Source: a virus. Taken from it: 64,000 bases of DNA. A program made the position numbers and the translations under genes. Positions 1 to 6,607 of this stretch are shown here, piece by piece; within the stretch, counting starts at the first letter, position 1, and every line of letters begins with the position of its first letter. Below the pieces are notes generated by a model. The model had not been told where the DNA came from, ran no database searches, and saw nothing but the letters and a program-made list of their open reading frames with translations. The DNA is taken from positions 1 to 64,000 of the IMG/VR virus record IMGVR_UViG_3300035698_017497, one strand, 5' to 3'.

Positions 1-113
1 ACTTTTGTTTCGCAATAGCCCATTTCGCTGGCTCTTTCTAAATAAAGAACTGCGAGAGTTTCCATGTCTTTTATGACTTTGTTGACTTCTTCATACAATT
101 TTTCCTTTTCCAT
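1..113 (-). CDS. Partial hypothetical protein (5' end only)
   Basis: Only the first 37 residues are visible; the gene runs off the left edge. The ATG follows a strong GGAGGT ribosome binding site. The visible part is helical and charged (starts MEKEKLYEEVNK). It lies directly downstream of a 31-codon ORF on the same strand and probably shares its transcript. No function is recognised. Confidence 0.6.
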   Translation of the reverse strand, partial: MEKEKLYEEVNKVIKDMETLAVLYLERASEMGYCETK

Positions 114-115
114 CT

Positions 116-211
116 CTATACCTCCGGTTCAATGATTGTTTTACTGCAAAATGGACACTGGCTCATCCCTGAACTAGTGGGAGCTCCTCCACCCACAACG
201 TTGTATGTCAT
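116..211 (-). CDS. 31-aa peptide with one CxxC pair
   Basis: A very short ORF with a Gly-rich start and a C-terminal CPFC motif, ending 3 nt before the next start codon. The CPFC pair resembles half a zinc ribbon. The ribosome site (GAGG) lies very close to the ATG; an internal ATG (MSQCPFC) is the alternative start. Support is tight spacing and a same-strand neighbour only. Function unknown. Confidence 0.35.
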   Translation of the reverse strand: MTYNVVGGGAPTSSGMSQCPFCSKTIIEPEV

Positions 212-313
212 CCTCTATTTCTCTCTACTAATTTATTAATTATTAGTACCTGTTAATTATCAATGGGTTACATTTATATTCTGCTTATGCAGGCAGTTTG
301 GTACTAATCCTCT

Positions 314-448
314 TTATGGGCTACCGGTGACGTCACAAGGACATGAAACTGGTACTGAGTTTATATCTTCAATATCAAAGCACCTGCAAGCTGGTTGCTC
401 GTATGGTTTGAGCTTCTGGTCTTTATAGCACTCTATTGGGCTTGTCAT
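314..448 (-). CDS. 44-aa Cys-rich small protein
   Basis: An uninterrupted 44-codon ORF with five cysteines, including CRC near the middle and CPC near the end, suggesting metal binding or disulfides. The ATG is preceded by AGGGG about 7 nt upstream. It sits in a run of same-strand small genes. No family is recognised; the residue pattern looks like a real protein, but the size keeps confidence moderate. Confidence 0.45.
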   Translation of the reverse strand: MTSPIECYKDQKLKPYEQPACRCFDIEDINSVPVSCPCDVTGSP

Positions 449-560
449 CCTCTAACCCCTTTCTGGTTTGACTACTTTTGTAGGCAACGATAACACCCAT
501 CTTTCAAGTGACAACAAGTTTCCCATTCTCCTTTTGTTTATTTATTTGAATGCCAAAACT

Positions 561-860
561 TCAACTCTTCAATATACTGTTATAAGGCTTGTCGGTGTGG
601 TAATCACAATAGTCGTCAGTTGTTTTAGTTGGTAATTCAACTCCACATAATATTGAACCAGCATGAGCTAAATGTACCATATTCTTCTTACCTCTTTCGA
701 GGGCCTTTATAAGATTGTCAACATCCTTCCAATCTATGAAGACGTGTTCGGTTCCGCCCTCGCATATATCTACCCCGCTATTGTCCACGAGCACGTAGCT
801 ATCTTCCTGGAAGAAGATTTTTGTAGCTGATTTTGCTTGTCTTACATCTAGAATTGCCAT
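561..860 (-). CDS. Hypothetical protein, 99 aa
   Basis: Small mixed alpha/beta-looking protein. I chose the ATG at 860 (MAILDVRQAK) over an in-frame GTG three codons upstream because GGTGGAAGGA is correctly placed for it. Two cysteines and several histidines are present but no clear metal motif. It is one of a series of small minus-strand accessory genes. Function unknown. Confidence 0.65.
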   Translation of the reverse strand: MAILDVRQAKSATKIFFQEDSYVLVDNSGVDICEGGTEHVFIDWKDVDNLIKALERGKKNMVHLAHAGSILCGVELPTKTTDDYCDYHTDKPYNSILKS

Positions 861-936
861 TCCTTCCACCTTTCATATGGTTTATTTTGGTAACGAAATC
901 TGCTTCGTTACCAAAACATTATTTGACCTACATATG

Positions 937-1107
937 TTAACAATATTCCTCCAGTTCATTTTTAATAATTTTCTTATCATTCTGTCTCCGACGCTTTCTT
1001 CGGTCTTCTTTAATCTCTTCGGTGGTGACGTAGTGAGCCATATTAGAATGGCCCACTTTCCCACCTTGCCCTTGCTGAGATTTTACAATCTGAGCATAGG
1101 GTATCAT
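937..1107 (-). CDS. 56-aa basic hypothetical protein
   Basis: A 56-codon ORF with a Gly/Gln-rich first third and a highly charged helical second half (EEIKEDRRKRRRQNDKK). An AGGTG-like ribosome site precedes the ATG. The basic helix could bind nucleic acid, but no family is recognised. Its composition is more protein-like than that of the overlapping ORFs in other frames. Confidence 0.5.
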   Translation of the reverse strand: MIPYAQIVKSQQGQGGKVGHSNMAHYVTTEEIKEDRRKRRRQNDKKIIKNELEEYC

Positions 1108-1157
1108 CACTAACACCTGTGTATCTCGATATATTCTTTTTATGCTTCATTATACTT

Positions 1158-1445
1158 TTATCGATCCATTCTATTTTTTGATTTATAGCCTGAGTCTTCA
1201 GACCAGTTGCCAAGCGTCCAGCTATATGGTCTGCTTATTTTACAGCTATCGAAGGATGTAATAAACTCACACCCGTGGCATAAGCATACTTTATTGTAAA
1301 AGTTTTCATTCCTGCGTTTTCTGCAAACTCTCTGTAAACTCTCAGCTGAGTTCATCCTATTTCTTGCGGGCATAGACTTTTTAAGTAAGTCTTGCCCCTC
1401 ATCGTGAGAATCTTTAAATCTATTAGTTGAATTGCACGCAATCAT
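1158..1445 (-). CDS. Hypothetical protein with Arg/Cys-rich centre, 95 aa
   Basis: The start at 1445 (MIACNSTNRF) is chosen because AGGAGA lies just upstream; longer in-frame starts lack a ribosome site. The centre is rich in Arg/Lys and carries CLCHGC, which could bind a metal as in small phage HNH or zinc proteins, but the full HNH motif is missing. Function unknown. Confidence 0.5.
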   Translation of the reverse strand: MIACNSTNRFKDSHDEGQDLLKKSMPARNRMNSAESLQRVCRKRRNENFYNKVCLCHGCEFITSFDSCKISRPYSWTLGNWSEDSGYKSKNRMDR

Positions 1446-1572
1446 ATGTTCTCCTGCCTCTAACTTTATTCCCATGTTAATCAATTCCATTCTATTCAAT
1501 ATTATCCAGTAATGGCTTATCATTATTTCTAGCCTTAGCCTTAAACTGATTTAAGAGATAATTTGTAAATAC

Positions 1573-1833
1573 TTATCTTTTCTTTTTCTTCACAGAACCA
1601 AATCTTCGGTTCTGTCTTCCTGTCCAAGTTATCTTGTCGAAGTTCTTAGCTCTATATTCGGCTATTTTTATCCAAGCTTCCTCGGTGATATAATCAGGAA
1701 TCTCTCTACTTGAATATAGAATAGCTTCCTTATAAAGCTTTACTTCTCCAATTTCCCTCCCGGTTTTGGTCAGACTTATGATAGCCTTTATGTTTCCGGG
1801 GGTTATCGTGTATATGCTTCTTTTTTTAGCCAA
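1573..1833 (-). CDS. Hypothetical basic protein, 86 aa
   Basis: The start is a TTG at 1833, supported by AGGAGG about 8 nt upstream. The protein begins with a basic patch, has a helical middle and ends in a Lys/Arg-rich tail (RQNRRFGSVKKKKR). This is typical of a small nucleic-acid-associated protein, but no family is recognised. Confidence 0.6.
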   Translation of the reverse strand: MAKKRSIYTITPGNIKAIISLTKTGREIGEVKLYKEAILYSSREIPDYITEEAWIKIAEYRAKNFDKITWTGRQNRRFGSVKKKKR

Positions 1834-1900
1834 TACGGCACCTCCTGTTAGTTGTTATTACTGCAACATTAACCAATATAAATAATTTTCTCCTGTAAAC

Positions 1901-2209
1901 CTATTCAGAATAAAGTTTCGGTTGCTTTGAAATAAACCTATCGCCATCTTCAAGATTGCGAGTAGACCTGATGCACTTGCCACATTCATCCCCATCATTC
2001 CAGCACAATGGGGTCCTGTTACAGTCTGGCGGCATGTTGAAGGTCTGATCGATCCATGTCTTGAAATCGATATTCCCTTCAGGCTAGTGTTCTTCGTCCC
2101 ACCCCTTTTCCATCTGCCCCTGCTTAAGAGCTTCAAATATTTTCTCAGCATAGGGCTCGTCAACATTGATCACAAAATATTTACGATCGCTTTTCATTTG
2201 CTTGGACAT
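1901..2209 (-). pseudogene. Small hypothetical gene interrupted by an in-frame amber codon
   Basis: An AGGAGA site and ATG at 2209 start a 41-codon ORF that stops at TAG (2084-2086). The same frame continues for 60 sense codons to a second TAG (1901-1903). Both halves look like one protein: a charged helical N-terminus, then a Cys/Asp-rich part with CNRTPLCWNDGDECGKC. Other genes here use TAG as a true stop, so general recoding is unlikely. It may be a pseudogene, a sequencing error, or local readthrough. The downstream half has four cysteines that could form a zinc site. Confidence 0.5.
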
Positions 2210-2221
2210 GTCATTCTCCTA

Positions 2222-2347
2222 TTATAATTCATCAGGTGAAAGTGGTGTAGACGCATCAAGTATAGCGTCTATATTTTTATGTACTGTAAATAAACTGTGA
2301 GACAGTGGCAGCTCCTTATGTATCTTAGCCTGGACAAATTCAAACAT
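2222..2347 (-). CDS. 41-aa hypothetical peptide
   Basis: A 41-codon ORF starting 11 nt after the stop of the upstream gene, so probably translationally coupled; its ribosome site is weak. The sequence is mixed hydrophobic and charged with a Ser/Pro-rich end. No family is recognised. Confidence 0.45.
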   Translation of the reverse strand: MFEFVQAKIHKELPLSHSLFTVHKNIDAILDASTPLSPDEL

Positions 2348-2358
2348 GGTGTTCTCGC

Positions 2359-2685
2359 TTACCAGTATGTAAGATCGGCCATATGAATATTAGCCTCCAT
2401 GTGATTATTTACATCAAGAGCTAAGTCGTTCTCTTCCATTATCCTGCGATCAATATTTACTCTTTCGACATCGATGGCGCGGTTAGCAGGTTCCGGAGAC
2501 CCTACCCAGTCAATTTGGTTCCAATCCTGTCTGAGTCCAGCGAGATCTAGAGGCTCTACAAGTCCAGTATGGCCTGCATTAAGCTGCGTTATCGTATAGT
2601 CGCTCATGCGAAGATGCACACCACGAAACACACTTGAATCAGTGCAATTTCTTAACTCGGCTATGTAGGGTATAGCAGCTCGCAT
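2359..2685 (-). CDS. Hypothetical protein, 108 aa (possibly the second half of a frameshifted gene)
   Basis: A protein-like ORF with an Asp/Glu-rich second half. It overlaps the end of the upstream gene (2661-2861) by 25 nt in a different frame, and its ATG has only a weak ribosome site. The reading frame is open for four codons before the ATG, so a one-base slip near 2690 would fuse the two ORFs into one protein of about 165 residues. Function unknown either way. Confidence 0.5.
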   Translation of the reverse strand: MRAAIPYIAELRNCTDSSVFRGVHLRMSDYTITQLNAGHTGLVEPLDLAGLRQDWNQIDWVGSPEPANRAIDVERVNIDRRIMEENDLALDVNNHMEANIHMADLTYW

Positions 2686-2861
2686 AAACTCTGGTCTCTA
2701 CGGCCAGTATTGTACAGAGCTATGACTCTAAGGTAATTTGCAGCGTTAGCGCCACGATGCTTAAAGTTAACTTTTTCATCCTTAAGAAGTCTGATTATCT
2801 CCGACCACATTTCACGGTGTAATTTCAGCGCCTCTGCTTTTAATAGTCTTTTTTTAGCCAT
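2661..2861 (-). CDS. Small helical protein, 66 aa
   Basis: Begins with a basic helix (MAKKRLLKAEALKLHREMW) and continues as a helix-rich protein. The LHREMW-type segment resembles short phage proteins of unknown role, as far as I recall. The C-terminus overlaps the next ORF out of frame, so the last dozen residues may be artefactual if the locus is frameshifted. Confidence 0.5.
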   Translation of the reverse strand: MAKKRLLKAEALKLHREMWSEIIRLLKDEKVNFKHRGANAANYLRVIALYNTGRRDQSLCELLYPT

Positions 2862-2916
2862 TCATACCTTCTTTCCAGGTTGGTGAATAAGGGCAGATCT
2901 CTCTACCCTTATCAGG

Positions 2917-3265
2917 TTATCTTACAGTTCTGTTAGTCGTTAGAAACTTATTGTTATCAAACACATACACCCCCGGAAGCCTCATACTATTACGCATTGT
3001 CCTACCGAGAACGCTATACGTATTCATATTACCATTCACGTTATTACTATGAACGATATTATACTGAGGCTTAGTAGACACCGGACCCATATCAAATGCT
3101 TTCATGATATCTTCATATAAGGTTGTTGCAGTACCCCCATGATGCTCCATACCCGGCATCTTTTTTGTATGATTCTTCGTAACTGTACGAAGCAAAAAGT
3201 CCGTCAACTTCACTGGCGTATGGTGCACAACATAATAGCACCAAGATAAAAATTAGATGTTTCAT
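2917..3265 (-). pseudogene. Exported small protein split by an apparent frameshift
   Basis: An ATG at 3265 with a GAAAGG site starts a 50-codon ORF with a clear signal-peptide-like N-terminus (basic residue, then LIFILVLLCC, then APYAS) and a Tyr/Gly/Ser-rich region; it stops at 3113. Protein-like coding continues in the +1 frame to 2917 (TLYEDIMKAF onward). Read together this is one secreted protein of about 115 residues with a frameshift near 3115-3130. The residues before the first Cys are not a canonical lipobox. An overlapping Rz/Rz1-like gene pair was considered but is not supported by motifs. Confidence 0.45.
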
Positions 3266-3304
3266 AGTAGAAACCTTTCGTTAGAAAAAAAATAGTTTAA
3301 TTAT

Positions 3305-3333
3305 ATCACTATTATTATTCCACAAATGATTCA
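3305..3333 (-). promoter_or_regulatory. Minus-strand promoter-like motif, copy 1
   Basis: On the minus strand this reads TGAATCATTTGTGGAATA followed by ATAATAGTGATA. It closely matches copy 2 near 9.2 kb and shares the ATAATAATAGTG core with copies near 17.5, 49.7 and 56.2 kb. It lies 40 nt upstream of the exported-protein gene starting at 3265. Promoter function is inferred from position and recurrence. Confidence 0.5.
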
Positions 3334-3334
3334 T

Positions 3335-3877
3335 TTATAATTGTTTTTGTGGGAATCTTTGGTAGAATTCTCTTACTATCCTATCAAGATCTACCGGATG
3401 ATAATTCTCATCCTCCATAGATATAAGGTATTGACGATTATCAAAATCGCAATCAATGTGCCTATTTCTATTATTGTGAAGATGCCCATGGATATTAAGG
3501 GTATGTCTGCTGCTGACTACCGGCTTGTGTGTAAAGATAATTCTATGACCATGCTTATCCATTACCATCTCGTCGGCGCAGAAATCAAAGCCATGCTCGA
3601 TGTACCAAAAGTGTGATTTACTAAGGTCGTGGTTCCCGCGAATTAGCCAGACTGTAGCTCCACAACAAGCCTCCATAAACTGGTCAGTCCAGTAAGTTGC
3701 TCTGTTCCAGACGAGATCTCCGAGATGTATTACGATATCGCAAGGCCTAATGCATTGAGTCATAGCCGCCAGAATTTGAGTCTCGAACGTTTTAGGCCTG
3801 AAACCTCTTTCTATTAATCTATCGTACCCGAGGTGAGTGTCGGCCACTATCCATATTTTCCTTCTGTCAACACCCAT
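3335..3877 (-). CDS. Calcineurin-like metallophosphoesterase
   Basis: A compact 180-aa metallophosphoesterase. All five metal motifs are visible: D13-T-H15 (ADTHLGY), G53-D54 (HLGDLV), G81-N82-H83-D (RGNHD), H117 and H130-G-H132. The length matches small single-domain phage and bacterial enzymes that hydrolyse phosphodiesters with a dinuclear metal site. The substrate is not determined; small family members act on 2',3'- or 3',5'-cyclic nucleotides or nucleic-acid ends. The start has GGAG upstream. It is first in a minus-strand run just after a terminator. Confidence 0.9.
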   Translation of the reverse strand: MGVDRRKIWIVADTHLGYDRLIERGFRPKTFETQILAAMTQCIRPCDIVIHLGDLVWNRATYWTDQFMEACCGATVWLIRGNHDLSKSHFWYIEHGFDFCADEMVMDKHGHRIIFTHKPVVSSRHTLNIHGHLHNNRNRHIDCDFDNRQYLISMEDENYHPVDLDRIVREFYQRFPQKQL

Positions 3878-3892
3878 TTTAACTCCTTAGTT

Positions 3893-3922
3893 AAAAAAAA
3901 AGGGCACGTAAGCGCCCCTTTA
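3893..3922 (-). terminator. Rho-independent terminator
   Basis: On the minus strand GGGGCGC and GTGCCC arms flank a short loop and are followed by a run of at least eight T. It closes the small-gene operon ending at 3925 and sits just upstream of the metallophosphoesterase start. Confidence 0.75.
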
Positions 3923-3924
3923 AA

Positions 3925-4077
3925 TTATTCCCCCATCAACAACCATATCAATACGCTTGTAACTGCTCCGCCAAAATATACAAAGTTAAGGTTTATATTT
4001 TCCGGGTGCGCATTGGTGACAAAAGTCATAAAGATTAATATTCCAATTGTTGATATTGCAGCTCCTATCGAATTCAT
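3925..4077 (-). CDS. Small two-helix membrane protein, 50 aa
   Basis: Two hydrophobic segments (about residues 4-20 and 31-47) separated by a short polar loop. The ATG at 4077 is chosen because AAAAGG lies about 9 nt upstream; a longer in-frame start would overlap the previous gene more. Last gene of its operon, followed by a terminator. Possible roles include lysis or superinfection exclusion, but there is no direct evidence. Confidence 0.6.
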   Translation of the reverse strand: MNSIGAAISTIGILIFMTFVTNAHPENINLNFVYFGGAVTSVLIWLLMGE

Positions 4078-4103
4078 TGTTTTTGCCTTTTTGTTTGAGT
4101 CCG

Positions 4104-4406
4104 TTATTTCCCCCCATCCATACCATAACAATCAGAGAGCAGATCAATGCCTTCTTGATCCTTAACTATATCAGCCTCATCTCTCCTTATTATAGAGCAA
4201 TCTTCAATCTCTTTTCCGAAAAGGCTTGGGTAATTTGCAAACTTGAAATCATTTACTATCTCTTCAAGCATTATAGCATTGCTTCCATACCCAATAAGCT
4301 TTAATGCTCTCTTACATGCTTCCATCCTATCGCCATCGTTCTCGGCAATACAGATACTGTTTACTAATCCTATGAGTATCCTATTGTCACAATATTCTCT
4401 TTTCAT
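4104..4406 (-). CDS. Hypothetical protein, 100 aa
   Basis: Helix-rich, acidic C-terminal half, five cysteines without a clear metal pattern. Its ATG overlaps the end of the upstream gene by 4 nt (ATGA-type overlap), so the two are probably co-translated. Function unknown. Confidence 0.7.
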   Translation of the reverse strand: MKREYCDNRILIGLVNSICIAENDGDRMEACKRALKLIGYGSNAIMLEEIVNDFKFANYPSLFGKEIEDCSIIRRDEADIVKDQEGIDLLSDCYGMDGGK

Positions 4407-4633
4407 GTTTCCTCTTTTGAGATTAGTCTACACGCTACTAGCGAGACCCATGATATCATAAATACTACCATGGCCATCGCTGTGATGTTGAGCAAAATAC
4501 CTATAGTCTCAACGCCTTCTACTGATGAAGCTCCGGGAGTATGGTCTGCTCCAACTAAAAACGCCATACCAATGGCGACTGCTATAGCTGATCCATTTTC
4601 CATAAATTTAAGAACCTGCATTATCTTCTTCAT
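4403..4633 (-). CDS. Small membrane protein, 76 aa
   Basis: A short basic N-terminal helix, then two hydrophobic segments rich in Ala/Gly/Val/Ile (roughly residues 13-30 and 46-68). The ATG at 4633 (MKKIMQVLKF) is preceded by GGAGAAAA, so longer in-frame starts are rejected. It overlaps both neighbours slightly. Inner-membrane location is likely; function unknown. Confidence 0.7.
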   Translation of the reverse strand: MKKIMQVLKFMENGSAIAVAIGMAFLVGADHTPGASSVEGVETIGILLNITAMAMVVFMISWVSLVACRLISKEET

Positions 4634-4817
4634 TTTTCTCCTTTCCAATGAGTGCCGGCCCAAGCTTGTCATCCGCTTGGGACAGCATATTTTCTCTTAC
4701 CATCATATCATTCATAAGCGTACCAACAGTTCTAAGAGTCATAGACTGTGGATCTGGTTGGCACCATCTGAACTTTTGCTCATTGAAGAACGATGTCCAC
4801 ATTCTTTCGTAGTTCAT
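4608..4817 (-). CDS. Hypothetical protein, 69 aa
   Basis: Polar, Met-rich small protein with an aromatic N-terminal third and an acidic C-terminal tail. It overlaps the upstream zinc-ribbon gene by 4 nt and the downstream membrane gene by 26 nt, which suggests one tightly packed operon. No family is recognised. Confidence 0.6.
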   Translation of the reverse strand: MNYERMWTSFFNEQKFRWCQPDPQSMTLRTVGTLMNDMMVRENMLSQADDKLGPALIGKEKNEEDNAGS

Positions 4818-5119
4818 GATATCTCAGTTTCCGACATTGCCATCGAATCCCTATACTTAACAGTAAGCCTTTCGAGTTCGAACTTAGCCTTGTTGATAAT
4901 TATTCTTGAGTTGTACAGCCCGCCTATTCTACCATTGTTGCAAATGGCATTGTCTAAAATGCCTAGAGCTGAGATAATATTGAGAAGCTGAACAGTATCC
5001 TTAGATACTACAAAGTGCTCCTTTGAACAGGTGCAGTTACATGCTCCACATACACGATCCTCGCCTTTCGGGAAGATGGAAATTTCACTCTTACAGCTCG
5101 GACATTCCAATATAGACAT
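4814..5119 (-). CDS. Zinc-ribbon protein, 101 aa
   Basis: The N-terminus carries CPSC and, about 14 residues later, CGACNC followed by another Cys, giving a four-cysteine zinc ribbon in the first 30 residues. The rest is helical and ends in a charged segment, suggesting an adaptor or nucleic-acid-binding role. The ATG at 5119 follows GGGAGA; the longer in-frame start lacks a ribosome site. Partner unknown. Confidence 0.7.
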   Translation of the reverse strand: MSILECPSCKSEISIFPKGEDRVCGACNCTCSKEHFVVSKDTVQLLNIISALGILDNAICNNGRIGGLYNSRIIINKAKFELERLTVKYRDSMAMSETEIS

Positions 5120-5135
5120 AGCGTCTCCCTTTATA

Positions 5136-5336
5136 TTATTTAAGTCTCTCGGTGAGTGTAGCAACTTCTGCCTTGGCAAGTTCTAGCGATCTGTCGATGT
5201 TGTTCTTGTCCCACTTATTGCCTCTAACTGTTCCAATGTTTTTTTCGTCTAGTGAAGCAAGTGCAGTTTCGTACTCTGTAACGTTTTGCTGTCTGCGTAC
5301 TAATGTTCTTTCAAGTCTGTCTCTTTCAATTGACAT
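5136..5336 (-). CDS. Small coiled-coil protein, 66 aa
   Basis: Almost entirely helical with heptad-like spacing of Leu/Ile/Ala in both halves, separated by a Gly-containing turn, so probably a helical hairpin. An AAAGGTG site precedes the ATG at 5336. Operon with the zinc-ribbon gene. Function unknown. Confidence 0.65.
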   Translation of the reverse strand: MSIERDRLERTLVRRQQNVTEYETALASLDEKNIGTVRGNKWDKNNIDRSLELAKAEVATLTERLK

Positions 5337-5357
5337 CTTTAACACCTTTAATTTGAG

Positions 5358-5714
5358 TTATCCTATAAAACCATATACTGCTACTATATTACCATATTTA
5401 TCTCTTATGGAATTGTGCGTGTCTGGAGCAACGCAATCTGTTCTGCCAAGTATCTTTGCTACTTCGTGAGTAATGCATGAAACTACATAAACAACATTAT
5501 CCTCAGGATCCGGCAAGTCCTTTAAATATGGCTTACTGGCTCTTGTCACTACTGGTATTCCATTGATATTGCCCTTAGGATTATCCTCTGGAACTGACCT
5601 TGCAGAGCCCATCGACGGAAGATTGATAGTTTTATCACCTACCAAGATCCTTACAACGTGAGGTGTGTAGTTGAGAAGCTTTACTGGCTTTTTTACTTCT
5701 TCTTTTTTATGCAT
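5358..5714 (-). CDS. Conserved phage hypothetical protein (LNYTPHxV family), 118 aa
   Basis: The pattern LLNYTPHVVRI, then a Pro/Ser-rich strand, then NGIPVVTR, YVVSCITHEVA and GRTDCVAPD matches, from memory, a family of about 100-aa proteins common in phages and some bacteria. The length fits. No enzymatic role is established that I know of. It is the second gene of the operon ending at 3925. Confidence 0.75.
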   Translation of the reverse strand: MHKKEEVKKPVKLLNYTPHVVRILVGDKTINLPSMGSARSVPEDNPKGNINGIPVVTRASKPYLKDLPDPEDNVVYVVSCITHEVAKILGRTDCVAPDTHNSIRDKYGNIVAVYGFIG

Positions 5715-5821
5715 TTGGGTTTACCTTTTTTTGATTCATACTTTTTCGTCCCGCTACTTGTGGGCATACGTCCCCATCCTGCAGTACGAGTTGTTATGAA
5801 TTTCAATAGTTTAGTTATCAC
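5693..5821 (-). CDS. 42-aa basic peptide
   Basis: GTG start with AAGGA 7 nt upstream. The peptide is Lys/Arg/Thr-rich and ends in a lysine run. It overlaps the next gene by 22 nt out of frame. Function unknown; the coding call rests on the ribosome site and composition. Confidence 0.4.
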   Translation of the reverse strand: MITKLLKFITTRTAGWGRMPTSSGTKKYESKKGKPKCIKKKK

Positions 5822-6012
5822 TTTGATTCCTTTCAATTATAAGTAAAAATGGTTTACCGGGAACCCCCGGCAAAAGGGATTTTTGTAAAATTATCATCAT
5901 GCTGTTTTCTGCACAATAATTAGTGTTAGTATTCGCTACAGGCGACGAATTCTCCATTACACTTTACCCTTTCCGTTGAGAGTGGAGTTTAGATAAATAT
6001 TGTTGTTGTAAG

Positions 6013-6047
6013 ACTAGAGTAACAGTCAGTATTTCCGTCACTCTAGT
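6013..6047. repeat. Inverted repeat in an intergenic leader
   Basis: ACTAGAGT (6013-6020) and ACTCTAGT (6040-6047) form a perfect 8-bp stem around a 19-nt loop. No T-run follows on either strand, so it looks more like an operator or structured leader than a terminator. It lies between the genes starting at 5821 and ending at 6082. A second small hairpin (CCGGG/CCCGG) lies near 5857-5870. Confidence 0.35.
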
Positions 6048-6081
6048 TGTAATCATTAAGCAATTTTAAGCAATTTTAAAT

Positions 6082-6573
6082 CTATTTTTTGTTATTCTTT
6101 TTTTTGTCTTCAAGATCCTCGAAGTACTTAGACATGTCGACGCCGGTCTTTTTCATGAGATCGGCCATGTTGTTTTTGGCAACACGTCTGTCGATTTTTG
6201 GGTTGGCATAGTTAGGTCCAAAGAACTGAGGATTCTTAACCAGGTGCCATAGTCCAGCATCGGAAATCGATCTGACTATTTTCTTGATGACATCGACCGA
6301 TCGTACAAGTCTAGTCTCGATATGTCCAGGGAAGATATAGCTTGAGAACATACTCTCGAATACTGCTTTAGGAGGAGATATTTTAAGTCCACCACCTACG
6401 ATTTCAATGTCGAATGAGTAGAACTTATCAACTTTACCACCGGATCCTTTTCCGTTGGTTCCTCGGACTGTGAATAAGTCTTTGCTAACATGTGCCACAT
6501 GGTACTTGCGGCCTGACTTCGCTCTACACCCTGTCAAACCCATGATTCCATCTTCAACTTTTTGTCTGTTCAC
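6082..6573 (-). CDS. Hypothetical protein, 163 aa
   Basis: GTG start at 6573 with AAAAGGGG upstream. The first half is beta-rich and Gly-rich; the second half is helical and ends in an Asp/Glu/Lys-rich tail. No recognised domain. The next gene upstream starts after a 35-nt gap, so the pair may be one transcription unit. Confidence 0.75.
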   Translation of the reverse strand: MNRQKVEDGIMGLTGCRAKSGRKYHVAHVSKDLFTVRGTNGKGSGGKVDKFYSFDIEIVGGGLKISPPKAVFESMFSSYIFPGHIETRLVRSVDVIKKIVRSISDAGLWHLVKNPQFFGPNYANPKIDRRVAKNNMADLMKKTGVDMSKYFEDLEDKKKNNKK

Positions 6574-6607
6574 TGCGGTACCCCTTTTCTGAAAAGTTAA
6601 TAATTAA

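Noticed and set aside
877-1113. Plus-strand ORF of 78 codons
   Set aside because: Antisense to a better small minus-strand ORF (937-1107) with a ribosome site.
1858-2166. Minus-strand ORF of 102 codons in another frame
   Set aside because: Low-quality composition; the true coding signal is in the frame starting at 2209.
2917-3265. Lipoprotein or overlapping spanin pair
   Set aside because: The residues before the cysteines are LL, not G/A/S, so there is no valid lipobox; the second frame has no independent start with a ribosome site.
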